Below, one piece after another: positions 43,552 to 53,103 of a stretch of DNA of 64,000 nt. Positions within the stretch are counted from its first letter, which is position 1. Each line of letters opens with the position of its first letter. Both the position numbers and the translations under genes were made by a program. The DNA is taken from contig PGYM01000003.1 of NCBI GenBank assembly GCA_002839675.1, positions 348,944 through 412,943 of the forward strand, written 5' to 3'. The notes under the pieces were generated by a model. The model did no database searches. It saw only the letters and a list, made by a program, of their open reading frames with translations, and was not told where the DNA came from. This DNA is from Methanomicrobiales archaeon HGW-Methanomicrobiales-1 (GTDB lineage: Archaea; Halobacteriota; Methanomicrobia; Methanomicrobiales; Methanospirillaceae).

Positions 43552-44560
43552 GGAGATCACCAAAGAGGTCTTCGTATGTCCGGTTCCCTATTCCCTGTTT
43601 GGAGAGACCGGCTTTTATGTCCTGCTGTATCTGCTGCACGAGCGCTTCATCGATCACGACCGTGCGGTGGGCGTCGAGGAGCGGGTACGGGTACCCGGGA
43701 ATTCTCCCGTCATCGGCACACGCGGACAGGGCGGCAAATGTTTTTCCTGCGGTATCGATACCCGTGCCTTTCGGCAGCTCCATCTTGAGCGGACGGCTGT
43801 ACTCCGGGTGGAGCGACGCCACGTAGAGTTCCCCGTGCCGGCCCTGGTGGTACTCGGTGTGGTCGAGCAGGTGTTCATCGATCTTCGCCCACCACGGGCC
43901 CGTGATGCCGAGCTGTGCCACAAGCCCGCTTATGGCGGGAAGAAGCGGATGCCCGCTGCCCCAGGAGGCGCTGGTGCGCTTGGCTACGGCTGCAAGCAGG
44001 AGGTTTCGTTCCCGTGCGGTTTTTACAATGTCGGCCAGCACCGGCTCGTGGTTCTGGTTTGAGAAACGGAGCGCCCCGTCCATGAGCAGGAGGGCTCCTG
44101 CCGGCAGGATCTTTGCGGTTTCGAGCGTGACCCAGTACTCCAGTGTGTCGCGGAGGATGGAGGCAGCCCGCTCCGTGTCGGCGTTGTCGAGACCCTTGTG
44201 CGGCGGGATGCCGAAGCATTCCTCGTACAACTTGTCAAAGTCCGTATTATGGTGGCCGGGGCCGATCGTGACGAGCGTGAGGGGCGTGACGGAACGGTTC
44301 TCGCGTTCATGACCTTTGAAGGTGGTGCGGGCGGCCCGGATGGCGGCTAACGAGATGCAGCCCCCTTCTGCGATCATTGCGTTGCTTCCGTCAATTGCGC
44401 TGACAATGCCGGCAGGGCCGGGGGTGATGGGGTGGATGTCGGCTTTGGTTATGCCGCTTTTTTCTGCGAATATCTGGACAAGATCTTCCGGGATATGATT
44501 GGTGATTTGCCGGAGTGCCGCAGTAACGGATTCTTCATAGGATTCCCGGACGCCCATCAT
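43529..44560 (-). CDS. nurA: NurA 5'-3' nuclease
   Basis: Nuclease partner of HerA in DNA-end resection. 343 residues with the NurA pattern: first metal-binding Asp in SAIDGSNAMIAEGG, second in GALLLMDGALRFSNQ, then LLLAAVAKRTSASWGSGHPL and the late HRTVVIDEALVQQIQ. Its start overlaps the rad50 stop (ATGA) and its end overlaps herA, so translation of the three is coupled. Assignment is strengthened by this canonical archaeal order. Confidence 0.93.
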   Translation of the reverse strand: MMGVRESYEESVTAALRQITNHIPEDLVQIFAEKSGITKADIHPITPGPAGIVSAIDGSNAMIAEGGCISLAAIRAARTTFKGHERENRSVTPLTLVTIGPGHHNTDFDKLYEECFGIPPHKGLDNADTERAASILRDTLEYWVTLETAKILPAGALLLMDGALRFSNQNHEPVLADIVKTARERNLLLAAVAKRTSASWGSGHPLLPAISGLVAQLGITGPWWAKIDEHLLDHTEYHQGRHGELYVASLHPEYSRPLKMELPKGTGIDTAGKTFAALSACADDGRIPGYPYPLLDAHRTVVIDEALVQQIQQDIKAGLSKQGIGNRTYEDLFGDLHGDFERY

Positions 44561-46995
44561 TCCACCTCCTTTACCCGGCTGGCCCCGTCCGTACCCATCT
44601 CGATCATGAGCGTGTTTGCAAACTCGCCCTGCATTTCCCCGATGTGCGAGATGAGAAGGATCTGGGGGAAGCGGGACTCCTGCGTGCGGAGGGCGGTTAA
44701 GAGGTTGGTTCTCCGCTCCTCATCCTGGCTGCCGAAGATCTCATCGAAGATGAGGAAGGTGGATTCGTGCACCTGGTGGAGCTCGGCTAAGTACCGCGAG
44801 AGGGCGATTCGCAGCGCGACGGCAATATCATCCTGCTCGCCGCCGCTGAACCGGTCGATCGCGTAATCATCGTCCACGTCCCGGACAAGCAGGTTGAAGT
44901 CTTCGTCCAGCAGCACCTGCTCGTACCGGCCTCCTGTGATCTCGCTGATGATGTGGCTCACTTCGCCTTCGAGCCGGCTCCGCACGACCTGCATGAGGTA
45001 CACCACGTACTCCGCGATGAGGGTCCGGGTGAGTTTCAAGAGATCGATCTCATCCCGGAGTGCGGTTGCCTGCTGTTGTAAGCCGGCGATCTGTTCTGCG
45101 GCTTTTTTGTAATCTGCGATTTTTTCCTCAGTGAAGCGGAGGTCCTTAATCGCGTTTGCTATGACGATCTCAACGTTGCGCAGCGCCGCATCGGTTGCTG
45201 TGACGGTGGCCTCTGCCTTCGTGGCTTCAGCGGGATCGAATGCAGCGGCTTGGATCTCTTCGCCAAGTTTTGTAAGTTCGGCGTTCCGCTCCGCAATCTT
45301 TCCCGTGAGTGCGGCGAGCTGCTTCTTGGCCTCGATGCCCTGGCCGATCTTTTTGCCCAGCTCGGTGAAGCGGAGCTGCAGCTTCTGGACTTCTGCGGCT
45401 TCCCGCTCGCCGGAAAGGCAGGCCGCTTCGTTGTACCCGAGTTTCGCGATGGACTCTGTGATTGCCTGCTGCTCAGCTGTCCGCTTCGCATGATCGGCTA
45501 CGAGCCCGGCCAGTTCCTCCTCGTACGCGGGTTTCTGCCGGCATTTCTCTGCAAGAGTGCGGCACTGGTCGAGGGCCGGCTTTAAGGCCTCGATGATGGA
45601 TTTTTCCTTTGCCAGCTTCTCCTGCCGTTCGAGATCCGCTACGGCTTTTTCGCTGAGTTCCTGCAGCTTTGCATCGAACTCCTTGTCAAGACTCCCGAAA
45701 TGCTCCCCGAGTTTCTGCCGGCAGAGCGGGCAGGTGCCGTCAGCGCCGGCGGCCTGGATGGTCTTCCGGTCCGCGAGAATCTTCTCCCGCTCCTCCTTGT
45801 ACCGAATCTGCTGGGCCGCGAGCGTGCCGGTCCGCTGGTGGATCTCGGCGAGCCGGTAACTGAGGGTTCCTTCGAGCCGGTCGTCCGCGATCTCCGGTCC
45901 TGCGCCAAGACCGGCCCGGACTTTTGCGATGAACTCCGTTCGTTTCTCCGCATCGCCATCCAGCCCCCTGATGAGCGTCCGCTGTTTTTCGGCCCGGGCT
46001 GCGAGGTCGGCGACCTGCTCTGTTGTGTGCCTGAGTTCGCTCGTAAACCGGAGATGCTCGGCCTTCTTTTCCCGGAGGGCATCGAGGCGCTGCCGGACTT
46101 CCGCGTACGAACCGGCGGCCGTTTCGATCCGGTGGTACTCGGCTTCCTCATCTGCCAGCAGGGCAAGCGAGGCTTCGAGTTTCTTTGCCTGTTGGGTGTC
46201 AGCGTCCCGCTCGCGCTGGAGCGTCTGCTGCTGCTGGAGGAGCCGGGCATACGCGGTCTTCTTCTCGGCGAGCACTTTGAGCTCCGCATCGAGCTGCGCC
46301 CGCTTTGCCCGGTGAAGTCCCCGGGCTTTCCCGTGCTCTGCGATTGTTGCGTGGAACGAGGTGATCGATGCCTGCAGTGCAGCAAACTCCTCTTCGCTCT
46401 GCCGGCCGGCCATGGCCTTAAGCTCGCCTTCCCTGCGCTGGAGTTCGCCGGCCTTTTCATCGATCTGCTCTTTTAAGACCTTCTGGCTCTCGGTGTTGAG
46501 GAAATCGATCCCGAGCGCCCGTAAGAACCATTCCTTCCGCTTCCCCGGCGTGGTCTCGAGCAGCGTGAGGAGATCTTTCTGGCCGGCATAGATGGTGTTC
46601 TTGAAATCCACCGGCCCCATGCCGAGCGTGCGCCTGACTTCGGTCTCCACCTGGCTCACCCCCGTTGCCATCAGTTTCCCGTTCCGGTGGATGGTGGCAT
46701 CGTGGGTGACGGTCTTGCCCTTCCTGAATGTCCGGACAACCGTGTACATGTCGCCGCCGATCCGGAACTCCAGCCGGACCTCGCACTTGTCTTTCGGGGA
46801 TGCAAAACTGGAGACCACGTAATCGGCGGCAATGCCGGTCGCCTGCACGCCATAGAGCGCAAAGAAGATTGCCGTAACAAGGCTCGACTTGCCCGTGCCG
46901 TTGTTGCCGAGGATGCCGGTGATGCCATCCTTAAAGCAGATCTCCTCGTTCCGGAACCGCTTGAAATTTTTCAGGATGAGCCGGTCGAGGATCAT
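44557..46995 (-). CDS. rad50: DNA double-strand break repair ATPase Rad50
   Basis: SMC-like ATPase that pairs with Mre11 to recognise and process DNA breaks. 812 residues, slightly short for the family. Walker A GNNGTGKSS (30-38), then a long coiled coil interrupted by the zinc hook CPLC (422-425), the signature FSGGEQDDIAVALRIALSRY and Walker B FLIFDEIFGSQDEERR. All key motifs are intact. Normally it directly overlaps mre11; here a 487-nt segment separates them, while the overlap with nurA (ATGA) is kept. Confidence 0.96.
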   Translation of the reverse strand: MILDRLILKNFKRFRNEEICFKDGITGILGNNGTGKSSLVTAIFFALYGVQATGIAADYVVSSFASPKDKCEVRLEFRIGGDMYTVVRTFRKGKTVTHDATIHRNGKLMATGVSQVETEVRRTLGMGPVDFKNTIYAGQKDLLTLLETTPGKRKEWFLRALGIDFLNTESQKVLKEQIDEKAGELQRREGELKAMAGRQSEEEFAALQASITSFHATIAEHGKARGLHRAKRAQLDAELKVLAEKKTAYARLLQQQQTLQRERDADTQQAKKLEASLALLADEEAEYHRIETAAGSYAEVRQRLDALREKKAEHLRFTSELRHTTEQVADLAARAEKQRTLIRGLDGDAEKRTEFIAKVRAGLGAGPEIADDRLEGTLSYRLAEIHQRTGTLAAQQIRYKEEREKILADRKTIQAAGADGTCPLCRQKLGEHFGSLDKEFDAKLQELSEKAVADLERQEKLAKEKSIIEALKPALDQCRTLAEKCRQKPAYEEELAGLVADHAKRTAEQQAITESIAKLGYNEAACLSGEREAAEVQKLQLRFTELGKKIGQGIEAKKQLAALTGKIAERNAELTKLGEEIQAAAFDPAEATKAEATVTATDAALRNVEIVIANAIKDLRFTEEKIADYKKAAEQIAGLQQQATALRDEIDLLKLTRTLIAEYVVYLMQVVRSRLEGEVSHIISEITGGRYEQVLLDEDFNLLVRDVDDDYAIDRFSGGEQDDIAVALRIALSRYLAELHQVHESTFLIFDEIFGSQDEERRTNLLTALRTQESRFPQILLISHIGEMQGEFANTLMIEMGTDGASRVKEVE

Positions 46996-47482
46996 GAGGC
47001 GGCTCCTTTCCTACGCTCTTGGGGGCTTTGCCCCCGCCGCGTGGGCATCCCCCGGTTGCGGGGAGGACATAGTACCGGTATTCCTGCCGCGTCCATCCCA
47101 TCAGAGAAGCGTACCAGGATTTCCGGGAAAATGAGAGATAATTTCAGTGTTTCCGTGATTTTCCGGTACAATGATGGGGGCTGATGCCCCCATGCCCCCG
47201 GATGCGAGGGATGCCGCCGCCCCGAAGGGCGCCCCGCGGCGGCTCCGATTACCGTTTCACTCAAAAGACCGGCAAATAACAATTCTTCGTGTGGAGTCCC
47301 CGTGTGCGATAACGTATTACCGGTAACCGACCCCGCCCTATCGCACTGCGCCCCGTCCCCCAACGGGGGACTGGTGGTGCAACAGGGGGGCACCTTAACC
47401 CTTAAAACCGGATAAGATGTATCCCGATGATTCCAGCACGGTGCAGAATCTCCGGAACACTGTTCATAGGCGGTAATCGCAA
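46996..47482. mobile_element. GC-rich insertion between mre11 and rad50
   Basis: A ~490-bp segment flanked by the direct repeat ATCAT (46991-46995 and 47482-47486). Removing one repeat plus the segment would restore a four-base ATGA overlap of the mre11 stop and rad50 start, like those at rad50-nurA. It contains strong GC hairpins, including GGGGGCTTTGCCCCC near 47018-47035 and a partial hairpin-cluster copy at 47176-47243. An uninterrupted frame crosses it, but the translation (Pro/Arg/Gly-rich) does not look like a protein. Probably an insertion of repeat-type DNA; no terminal inverted repeat was recognised. Confidence 0.5.
47176..47243 (+). repeat. Partial GC-rich hairpin cluster (head part)
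   Basis: GGGGGCTGATGCCCCCAT is identical to the first hairpin of 17905 onward, followed by a shortened and slightly diverged second hairpin (GCCGCCGCCCCGAAGGGCGC, then CCCGCGGCGG). It has the orientation of the two long copies and lacks the tail. It lies within the insertion between mre11 and rad50. Confidence 0.75.
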
Positions 47483-48625
47483 TCATTCCGCCGTCCCCCG
47501 GTGCTCGTCCATGACGGCCTTGAGGATCTCGCGTCCCTTTGTCGCAACGAACTCCTTCTGCTTTGCCGAGAGCTGCTTCTGGCCGATGAAGCCATCGAAC
47601 TCCTGCAGGTAATCGATCATCCGGATATCCTGCTGGAGTGCAACCGGCGTCTCCTCTTCCTCTTTGCGGGTCCGGATCTTGAGGTCAAGGAGCTGCTCGC
47701 GGACGTGGGCAAGATCCTTCATGTCGATGCCCTTGCCGTGCTCCCGCGAGAGGCCGTCGAGCGTCACCTGCGCCATTGCGTACTGCGGGAGGTGCTTCTG
47801 CGTGACCCGGGCGATGATCTCTTCCGTGATATCGCCGGGGTGCATGTCCTGGCATTTGATCGTGCCGAGATCCACCATCGGGGTTTTGGGGAGATCGAGA
47901 TGCCGGACCTCGTTCCGGCCCGGGTCCACGAGCAGGCCGCCCTTGGTGTCGGCGATCTCACCGTACGTGAGGTACTCGGTGGAGCCCGAGTACCACGCAT
48001 TGTCCGTGATCTGGCACTGGCGATGGTAGTGGCCGAGCGCAATGTAATCGAACTTTTCGGAGAGGATCGTGCCGTCGAGTTCGTGCTCCGCAACGGTGGC
48101 GAGCCGCTTGTCCTTGATCGCGGTTGCGAGGCCGTGGGTTACGAGCACGTTGTTGTGCTTCTGGCTGAGTTCTATTGCATCGTACGCAGTCCGGTAATCT
48201 TCCACGCGGAGCATGTTGGGGATCAGGTGGAAGAGGGTGTCTTGTAGTTCCACTTTTTCGTACCGGAATTTGTACGCGGCTGTGATCTTTGACGGGTGGT
48301 ACGTGAGGACTTCGAAGGGGCTCGTTGTGTACCGGGTCTTGACCATGCTGTGGTTGCCGGCGATGATGACGAGCGGGATCTCTTTTTCGTGGAGTCTTTC
48401 TAATGCTTCTAAAACAGTTGTGTAGGCTTTGGTTTTTGGTTTGACCGTGTCAAAAAGATCTCCGGCATGTACGAGCACGTCGGGTTTTTGGTGAATAATC
48501 TCATCGATCGCTTTGAGGAAGTTGTCGTACACCTGTTTTTCCCGGAGGTTCATGCCGCTTTCCGGGTCGAGCCGGTTGAACGCGGAGAGGCCAAGGTGGG
48601 TGTCGGCGATGTGGATGAGTTTCAT
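47483..48625 (-). CDS. mre11: DNA repair exonuclease Mre11
   Basis: Mn2+-dependent nuclease of the Mre11-Rad50 complex. 380 residues with the phosphoesterase motifs in order: MKLIHIADTHLGLSAF, VLVHAGDLFDTVKP, IPLVIIAGNHSMVK, NNVLVTHGLAT and FDYIALGHYHRQ. A C-terminal helical region for Rad50 binding follows (about 300-380). It is the first gene of the four-gene resection operon. An A/T-rich promoter region with a sharp drop in GC lies upstream, marking the border of the Gabija island. Confidence 0.95.
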   Translation of the reverse strand: MKLIHIADTHLGLSAFNRLDPESGMNLREKQVYDNFLKAIDEIIHQKPDVLVHAGDLFDTVKPKTKAYTTVLEALERLHEKEIPLVIIAGNHSMVKTRYTTSPFEVLTYHPSKITAAYKFRYEKVELQDTLFHLIPNMLRVEDYRTAYDAIELSQKHNNVLVTHGLATAIKDKRLATVAEHELDGTILSEKFDYIALGHYHRQCQITDNAWYSGSTEYLTYGEIADTKGGLLVDPGRNEVRHLDLPKTPMVDLGTIKCQDMHPGDITEEIIARVTQKHLPQYAMAQVTLDGLSREHGKGIDMKDLAHVREQLLDLKIRTRKEEEETPVALQQDIRMIDYLQEFDGFIGQKQLSAKQKEFVATKGREILKAVMDEHRGTAE

Positions 48626-48809
48626 TGTGTCTGATTTTTATTTGGGGTGTACTGGGATATAAGGGGAGGGGGAAAATGTGTGGATCTTGTTTGCAGTCCA
48701 TGGGGTAGAATTCTCGTAAATTTTTTTTCGACTGTGAAATAAATACAAAAAAGAAAAGAGGTTAATCCTTGATTATCATAAATGGAAAATAATAAAAAAA
48801 AGGGTTGTT

Positions 48810-50714
48810 ATGTTTCTCTCTGAATTGAAAATTTGGAATTTTAGAAAATATGGAATAACTGGAGATTCTTTTGAGAAATCCGATCCAGGAATATCTGTTC
48901 GGTTTCATGAGGGAATGAATGTTCTTATTGGTGAAAATGATTCTGGGAAAACCACGATTAGTGATGCAATAAGGTATACTCTAGGTACTCAAAGCGGCGA
49001 ATGGATGCGTTTCGACGAATTCGATTTTCATGTTGATGCTGATAAACGGGCAGAAGAATTACGAATTGAATGCATTTTCCGTGGTTTTACTGATGATGAA
49101 GCAGGCGGATTCATTGAATGGATTGGGACTGAGCCTATTGAAGGTGCTCAAAATTATATATTGACCGTTCGCTTAACCGCACGAAATAAAGGATATCGAA
49201 TTATCTCAGATATTAGGGCGGGTCAAGATCCCATTGGAATCCCACTAGAAGGCGATGCCCGATCTCTATTGCGTACTACCTATCTCAAACCTCTACGTGA
49301 TGCCGATGCCGAATTAATCCCTGGACGACGTTCTCGATTTGCGCAAATTCTAAAATCACATCCCCTTTTCCAAAAAAATGATGTTACCGATCATAAACTG
49401 GAAACGATTTTTAATACTGCCAATTCTGCGATAGAAGATTACTTCAAATGTAAGGCTGATGGCACCGGTGCCACTGGGTTAATGAAAGAGTTAAATAAAT
49501 ATGTTGACGCGTTTTTCCCGCAAAACGAACCTCATCACCCATCAGTTACAATTTCCGGGGGCGACTTATTCGATATTCTTCAACGTTTAAGTCTCTCACT
49601 TGACGCAAATCCTTCGGGTCTTGGAGCGGCCAACCTCTTGTTTATGGCAACGGAATTGTTGCTCTTGCAATCTGAAGAAAATAATGGATTGAAACTTGCA
49701 TTGATTGAAGAGTTAGAGGCCCATTTACATCCACAAGCCCAACTTCGTTTGATCCGATATCTTGAAGAACGATCTAAAAATGGCCAATATATTCTAACCA
49801 CTCATAGTACCACAATGGGATCGAGTACCCCACTTGAAAATTTGATTATATGTAAAAATAACAAGGCATTCCCTATGGGTATTGATTATACAAATCTTTC
49901 TCCGGCGAATTATGGCTTTTTATATAGATTTTTGGATGCAACAAAAGCCAATCTTTTCTTTGCAAGAGGTGTATTGCTCGTTGAAGGTGATGCAGAGAAT
50001 CTTTTGATTCCTACTATTGCAAAAATTATTGATCGCCCCTTACATCGGTACGGTGTTTCAATTGTTAATGTCGGAAGTAAGGCGTTTGATCATTTTGTAG
50101 AAATTTTCGACCGTAAAGATGGAGATTTGATGGGAATCAATGTCTCTCTAATCACAGATATGGATGTCAAACCAATTGAATATCCACTAGATCCCAAAAA
50201 AGATTTCAAAAAAACAAGAACTCCTGAGACGATTGAAGTTGATAAAGCAGCTAATAACAAAAAAATTTCTGAACTTGGTAATGCCCAAGTGAAAGGTTTC
50301 ATCTCACCGAATTGGACTTTGGAATATGAAATTGCGTTGTCCTCATTTAGCGAAGATTTTTACCGTTCTTTACTGTGGGCAGAAAAAATTTCAAATTCAA
50401 ACACTGGGGAGCCGAAAGGAGGAAAAGCCGGAGAAGTTGATGAAAAAGTCCAATCGGATTTTTCGTTCTGGAGAACAACTTTCGCTACAGACGATAGAAA
50501 AAATCAAAAAATCGCATTCGAAATTTATAAAAAGACGATGCTGGATAAGGATATTTCGAAAGCAGTAACTGCTCAAGTTTTTGCACAAACATTAAATGAA
50601 AAATTCGAAGATGAAAGTAAAGTAGAGTCTCTTAAGACAGATCTGCAATCTGCATCGTCTCTAAAATATCTTTTAGATGCTATCTATCATGTAACCGAGC
50701 CCCGGAGTCCGTAG
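48810..50714 (+). CDS. gajA: Gabija-type OLD-family endonuclease (GajA)
   Basis: ATPase-TOPRIM nuclease of the Gabija anti-phage system. In studied systems it nicks DNA when nucleotide levels fall during infection. 634 residues: ABC-type ATPase with Walker A IGENDSGKTT (40-49), coiled middle, signature/Walker B region LALIEELEAHLHPQ (296-309) and TTHS. The TOPRIM domain has Glu392 in LLVEGDAENLL and an Asp pair in ITDMDVKP (D450, D452). The gene stops one base before gajB. Base composition and codon use are strikingly A/T-rich compared with mre11, a sign of transfer. A solitary OLD nuclease is excluded by the linked helicase. Confidence 0.88.
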   Translation: MFLSELKIWNFRKYGITGDSFEKSDPGISVRFHEGMNVLIGENDSGKTTISDAIRYTLGTQSGEWMRFDEFDFHVDADKRAEELRIECIFRGFTDDEAGGFIEWIGTEPIEGAQNYILTVRLTARNKGYRIISDIRAGQDPIGIPLEGDARSLLRTTYLKPLRDADAELIPGRRSRFAQILKSHPLFQKNDVTDHKLETIFNTANSAIEDYFKCKADGTGATGLMKELNKYVDAFFPQNEPHHPSVTISGGDLFDILQRLSLSLDANPSGLGAANLLFMATELLLLQSEENNGLKLALIEELEAHLHPQAQLRLIRYLEERSKNGQYILTTHSTTMGSSTPLENLIICKNNKAFPMGIDYTNLSPANYGFLYRFLDATKANLFFARGVLLVEGDAENLLIPTIAKIIDRPLHRYGVSIVNVGSKAFDHFVEIFDRKDGDLMGINVSLITDMDVKPIEYPLDPKKDFKKTRTPETIEVDKAANNKKISELGNAQVKGFISPNWTLEYEIALSSFSEDFYRSLLWAEKISNSNTGEPKGGKAGEVDEKVQSDFSFWRTTFATDDRKNQKIAFEIYKKTMLDKDISKAVTAQVFAQTLNEKFEDESKVESLKTDLQSASSLKYLLDAIYHVTEPRSP

Positions 50715-50715
50715 C

Positions 50716-52623
50716 ATGGCAATTGAAATAACGGACTCTGATATCACTTACGCCGAGAATTTATTACTGCCTCCAGGGCATTCTTTCAATAAAGAACGTA
50801 GGGATTTCATTCGTTGCATGAGTTCTCACGATGTTGTAGCCTGTCCCGGTAGTGGTAAAACAACTGCTTTGCTGGCGAAACTTATAATTTTGGCAAGAAA
50901 GATGCCATTCGACGGGGGTCGTGGCATTTGCGTTTTGACACACACAAATGTTGCAATTGATTTAATCAAACAACGTGCTGGTAAGGAAGCAGATTCGTTA
51001 TTTCAATATCCAAATTTTTTTGGTACAATTCAAACTTTTGTTAATCAATTCCTGACAATTCCCTATTTTCGATCAAAGTTCAGAAAACCAATTGTATCAA
51101 TTGATGATGAACGATTTTATGCCGAACTTAAAAAAATCTGTTCGGTCGATCGCAATCTTTTGATCTGGATGGAACACAAACATATTTCTTCGTTAGGAGA
51201 ATTTTGGTTTAATCCTGAAACACTTGATCTTGGAAAAAACCTAGATGATCCGATACCTAACCTAAGTAAAGAAACAGCCCAATATAAAAAAATTCATGGA
51301 ATTCGTATGAATCTCCTTGAAAAAGGAATTCTTAGTTATAATGATGCGTATTCGGTTGCACTTAATTATATTCATTCAAATCCAGCATTATTTCAAGCAT
51401 TTCGTGGTCGGTTTAATCTGATTTTTCTTGATGAATCTCAAGATACAGATGTTCATCAATTACGCGTACTCGATTCAATTTTTCCACCGGCCTCTTTTAT
51501 CGTTCAACGGATAGGAGATCCAAATCAAGCAATTTTCAACTCAAAAGTTGGAAATGAATCATTCTGGACGCCACGAGCCCCCCTCTACTTTTCGGATTCT
51601 TATCGATATGGTGAATCTATTAAAAAAATATTAACAGCGGTCCGAGTGTACGATCATGTTTGTCTTCAACCATGTCAAACAATAGAATCATACCCCCCAC
51701 AATTGATTTGTTTTAATGAAGGCGAAGAACAACAGGTCATTTATGCGTTTAAGTATTTAATTGAAAAATATGGAATTCAAGAAAAACCGTTTTATGCTGT
51801 TGGATGGATTGGAAAAAATAGAACTGGTGAGGCGAAGTTATGCATTCCATCATATTATCCCACCTATGATCAAATACAAAAAAAATCTACAATTATTTTT
51901 CACAATTTGATTTCATATTCGGCCTATGCAATTAAAATTTCAAGTTCTGAATCTGTTAAGCGATTTTATGATATAATTTTGCAAAGTATCGCTCAATCTC
52001 TTAATACTGCGGGAATAAAAACAGAAGAACACCTCCAGATTTATACTCCAAGATCCGTTGAACGTTTTTGGAACCAACACGATGAACGTTCATTTAAAGA
52101 TTTTCGAAATAATATCGCAATTCATTACCGATCTGCAATCCATGCACACATTTCTCCTACCGATCTATGTAGTTTTATAAAATCAGTGATTCTTCATATT
52201 TGGCCATTGGAGAATTCAAGTGCACAATTTTTCCTTACTGATGCACACATCGATCCAATAGTTCAATCCGATGTAAAAAAACCGGCAAATCAAATTATAT
52301 TTGAAGATGGCGTCGTTATACATGTTGGAACTGTACATTCCGTCAAAGGCGAAACTCATGCATCTACTTTGTATCTCGAAACAAATTACCAATCAAAAAA
52401 TGACTCCGAACGGTTGATAGAATTTTTAAAGGGTAACCGCCCAAAAAAATATCTTGATAAACCGCATCATATTCAAAATCTGTTGATGGCACATGTTGCT
52501 TTTAGTCGCCCTCAACAATTATTGGCATTTGCGTGTCAAGCATCAAATATTTCTGGCCACGAAGCAGATTTGATGAAAAATGGATGGGAAATTAGTTCCG
52601 TATCTGATCTAATAAAAAAATAA
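50716..52623 (+). CDS. gajB: Gabija-type UvrD-like helicase (GajB)
   Basis: Superfamily 1A helicase of the Gabija pair, thought to sense DNA ends or intermediates and activate GajA. 635 residues, longer than the best known GajB. Motifs: Walker A VACPGSGKTTALL (41-53), Ia VLTHTNVAIDLI, Walker B FLDESQDTDVHQ (237-248), III RIGDPNQAIF (265-274), V VHSVKGETH and VI HVAFSRPQQLL. The extra length lies between motifs III and V. It is cotranscribed with gajA (one-base gap) and shares its A/T-rich composition. Confidence 0.88.
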   Translation: MAIEITDSDITYAENLLLPPGHSFNKERRDFIRCMSSHDVVACPGSGKTTALLAKLIILARKMPFDGGRGICVLTHTNVAIDLIKQRAGKEADSLFQYPNFFGTIQTFVNQFLTIPYFRSKFRKPIVSIDDERFYAELKKICSVDRNLLIWMEHKHISSLGEFWFNPETLDLGKNLDDPIPNLSKETAQYKKIHGIRMNLLEKGILSYNDAYSVALNYIHSNPALFQAFRGRFNLIFLDESQDTDVHQLRVLDSIFPPASFIVQRIGDPNQAIFNSKVGNESFWTPRAPLYFSDSYRYGESIKKILTAVRVYDHVCLQPCQTIESYPPQLICFNEGEEQQVIYAFKYLIEKYGIQEKPFYAVGWIGKNRTGEAKLCIPSYYPTYDQIQKKSTIIFHNLISYSAYAIKISSSESVKRFYDIILQSIAQSLNTAGIKTEEHLQIYTPRSVERFWNQHDERSFKDFRNNIAIHYRSAIHAHISPTDLCSFIKSVILHIWPLENSSAQFFLTDAHIDPIVQSDVKKPANQIIFEDGVVIHVGTVHSVKGETHASTLYLETNYQSKNDSERLIEFLKGNRPKKYLDKPHHIQNLLMAHVAFSRPQQLLAFACQASNISGHEADLMKNGWEISSVSDLIKK

Positions 52624-52632
52624 AAACTTTTT

Positions 52633-53004
52633 TCATTCGCTTTTCTTGAAATTGCTTGCTTTAGTGAATCCTTCTGAAGCAAATTCCTGTTTTTTTGGCA
52701 TATATGTTTGTATGAGCGACTTATTATCCGATTTTCGTCGCTCTATGGCTTTTTCAACCAACGGAGATTTTTCAATACAACTCATTATTTTTTCGACATG
52801 AATGTCGATATATTGATTGTAATCATTAAATGCAATGTCTAATTTTTGAAGATCTTTTAAGAGATTTTTATTGGATTCTGCACTTAACGCTGCATTTTGA
52901 ATGAGGTCAGAGATTCCTTGCTGGATTTTCTGCCTGCGATAACAATTCTCTGATATTGCTTCCAAGTGACTGGCAATATCCGCATCAACTTTCTGACCCC
53001 CCAT
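52633..53004 (-). CDS. Unrecognised small helical protein in the Gabija island
   Basis: 123 residues, predicted mostly alpha-helical with amphipathic repeats (DIASHLEAISENCYRRQKIQ, SNKNLLKDLQKLDIAFNDYN) and a Lys-rich C-terminus. No signal peptide, membrane helix or catalytic motif. It converges with gajB (9-nt gap) and is A/T-rich like it. No homologous family recognised; it could be an accessory or regulatory protein, or unrelated cargo. Confidence 0.5.
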   Translation of the reverse strand: MGGQKVDADIASHLEAISENCYRRQKIQQGISDLIQNAALSAESNKNLLKDLQKLDIAFNDYNQYIDIHVEKIMSCIEKSPLVEKAIERRKSDNKSLIQTYMPKKQEFASEGFTKASNFKKSE

Positions 53005-53103
53005 GTATGAAAATATCGCGTGAGCTATGATAAATTATGTCTATAAAACTAAACTCGTTGTCCAAATTTTTAAAAAATTGATAGTAAATAGCAAGTTTGT
53101 TTT

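Noticed and set aside
46992..47486. Open frame of 164 codons exactly spanning mre11 stop to rad50 start, with overlaps at both ends
   Set aside because: The translation is Pro/Arg/Gly/Ser-rich and is built from hairpin repeat DNA. The overlaps follow from the ATCAT direct repeat and a length divisible by three, not from a real gene.
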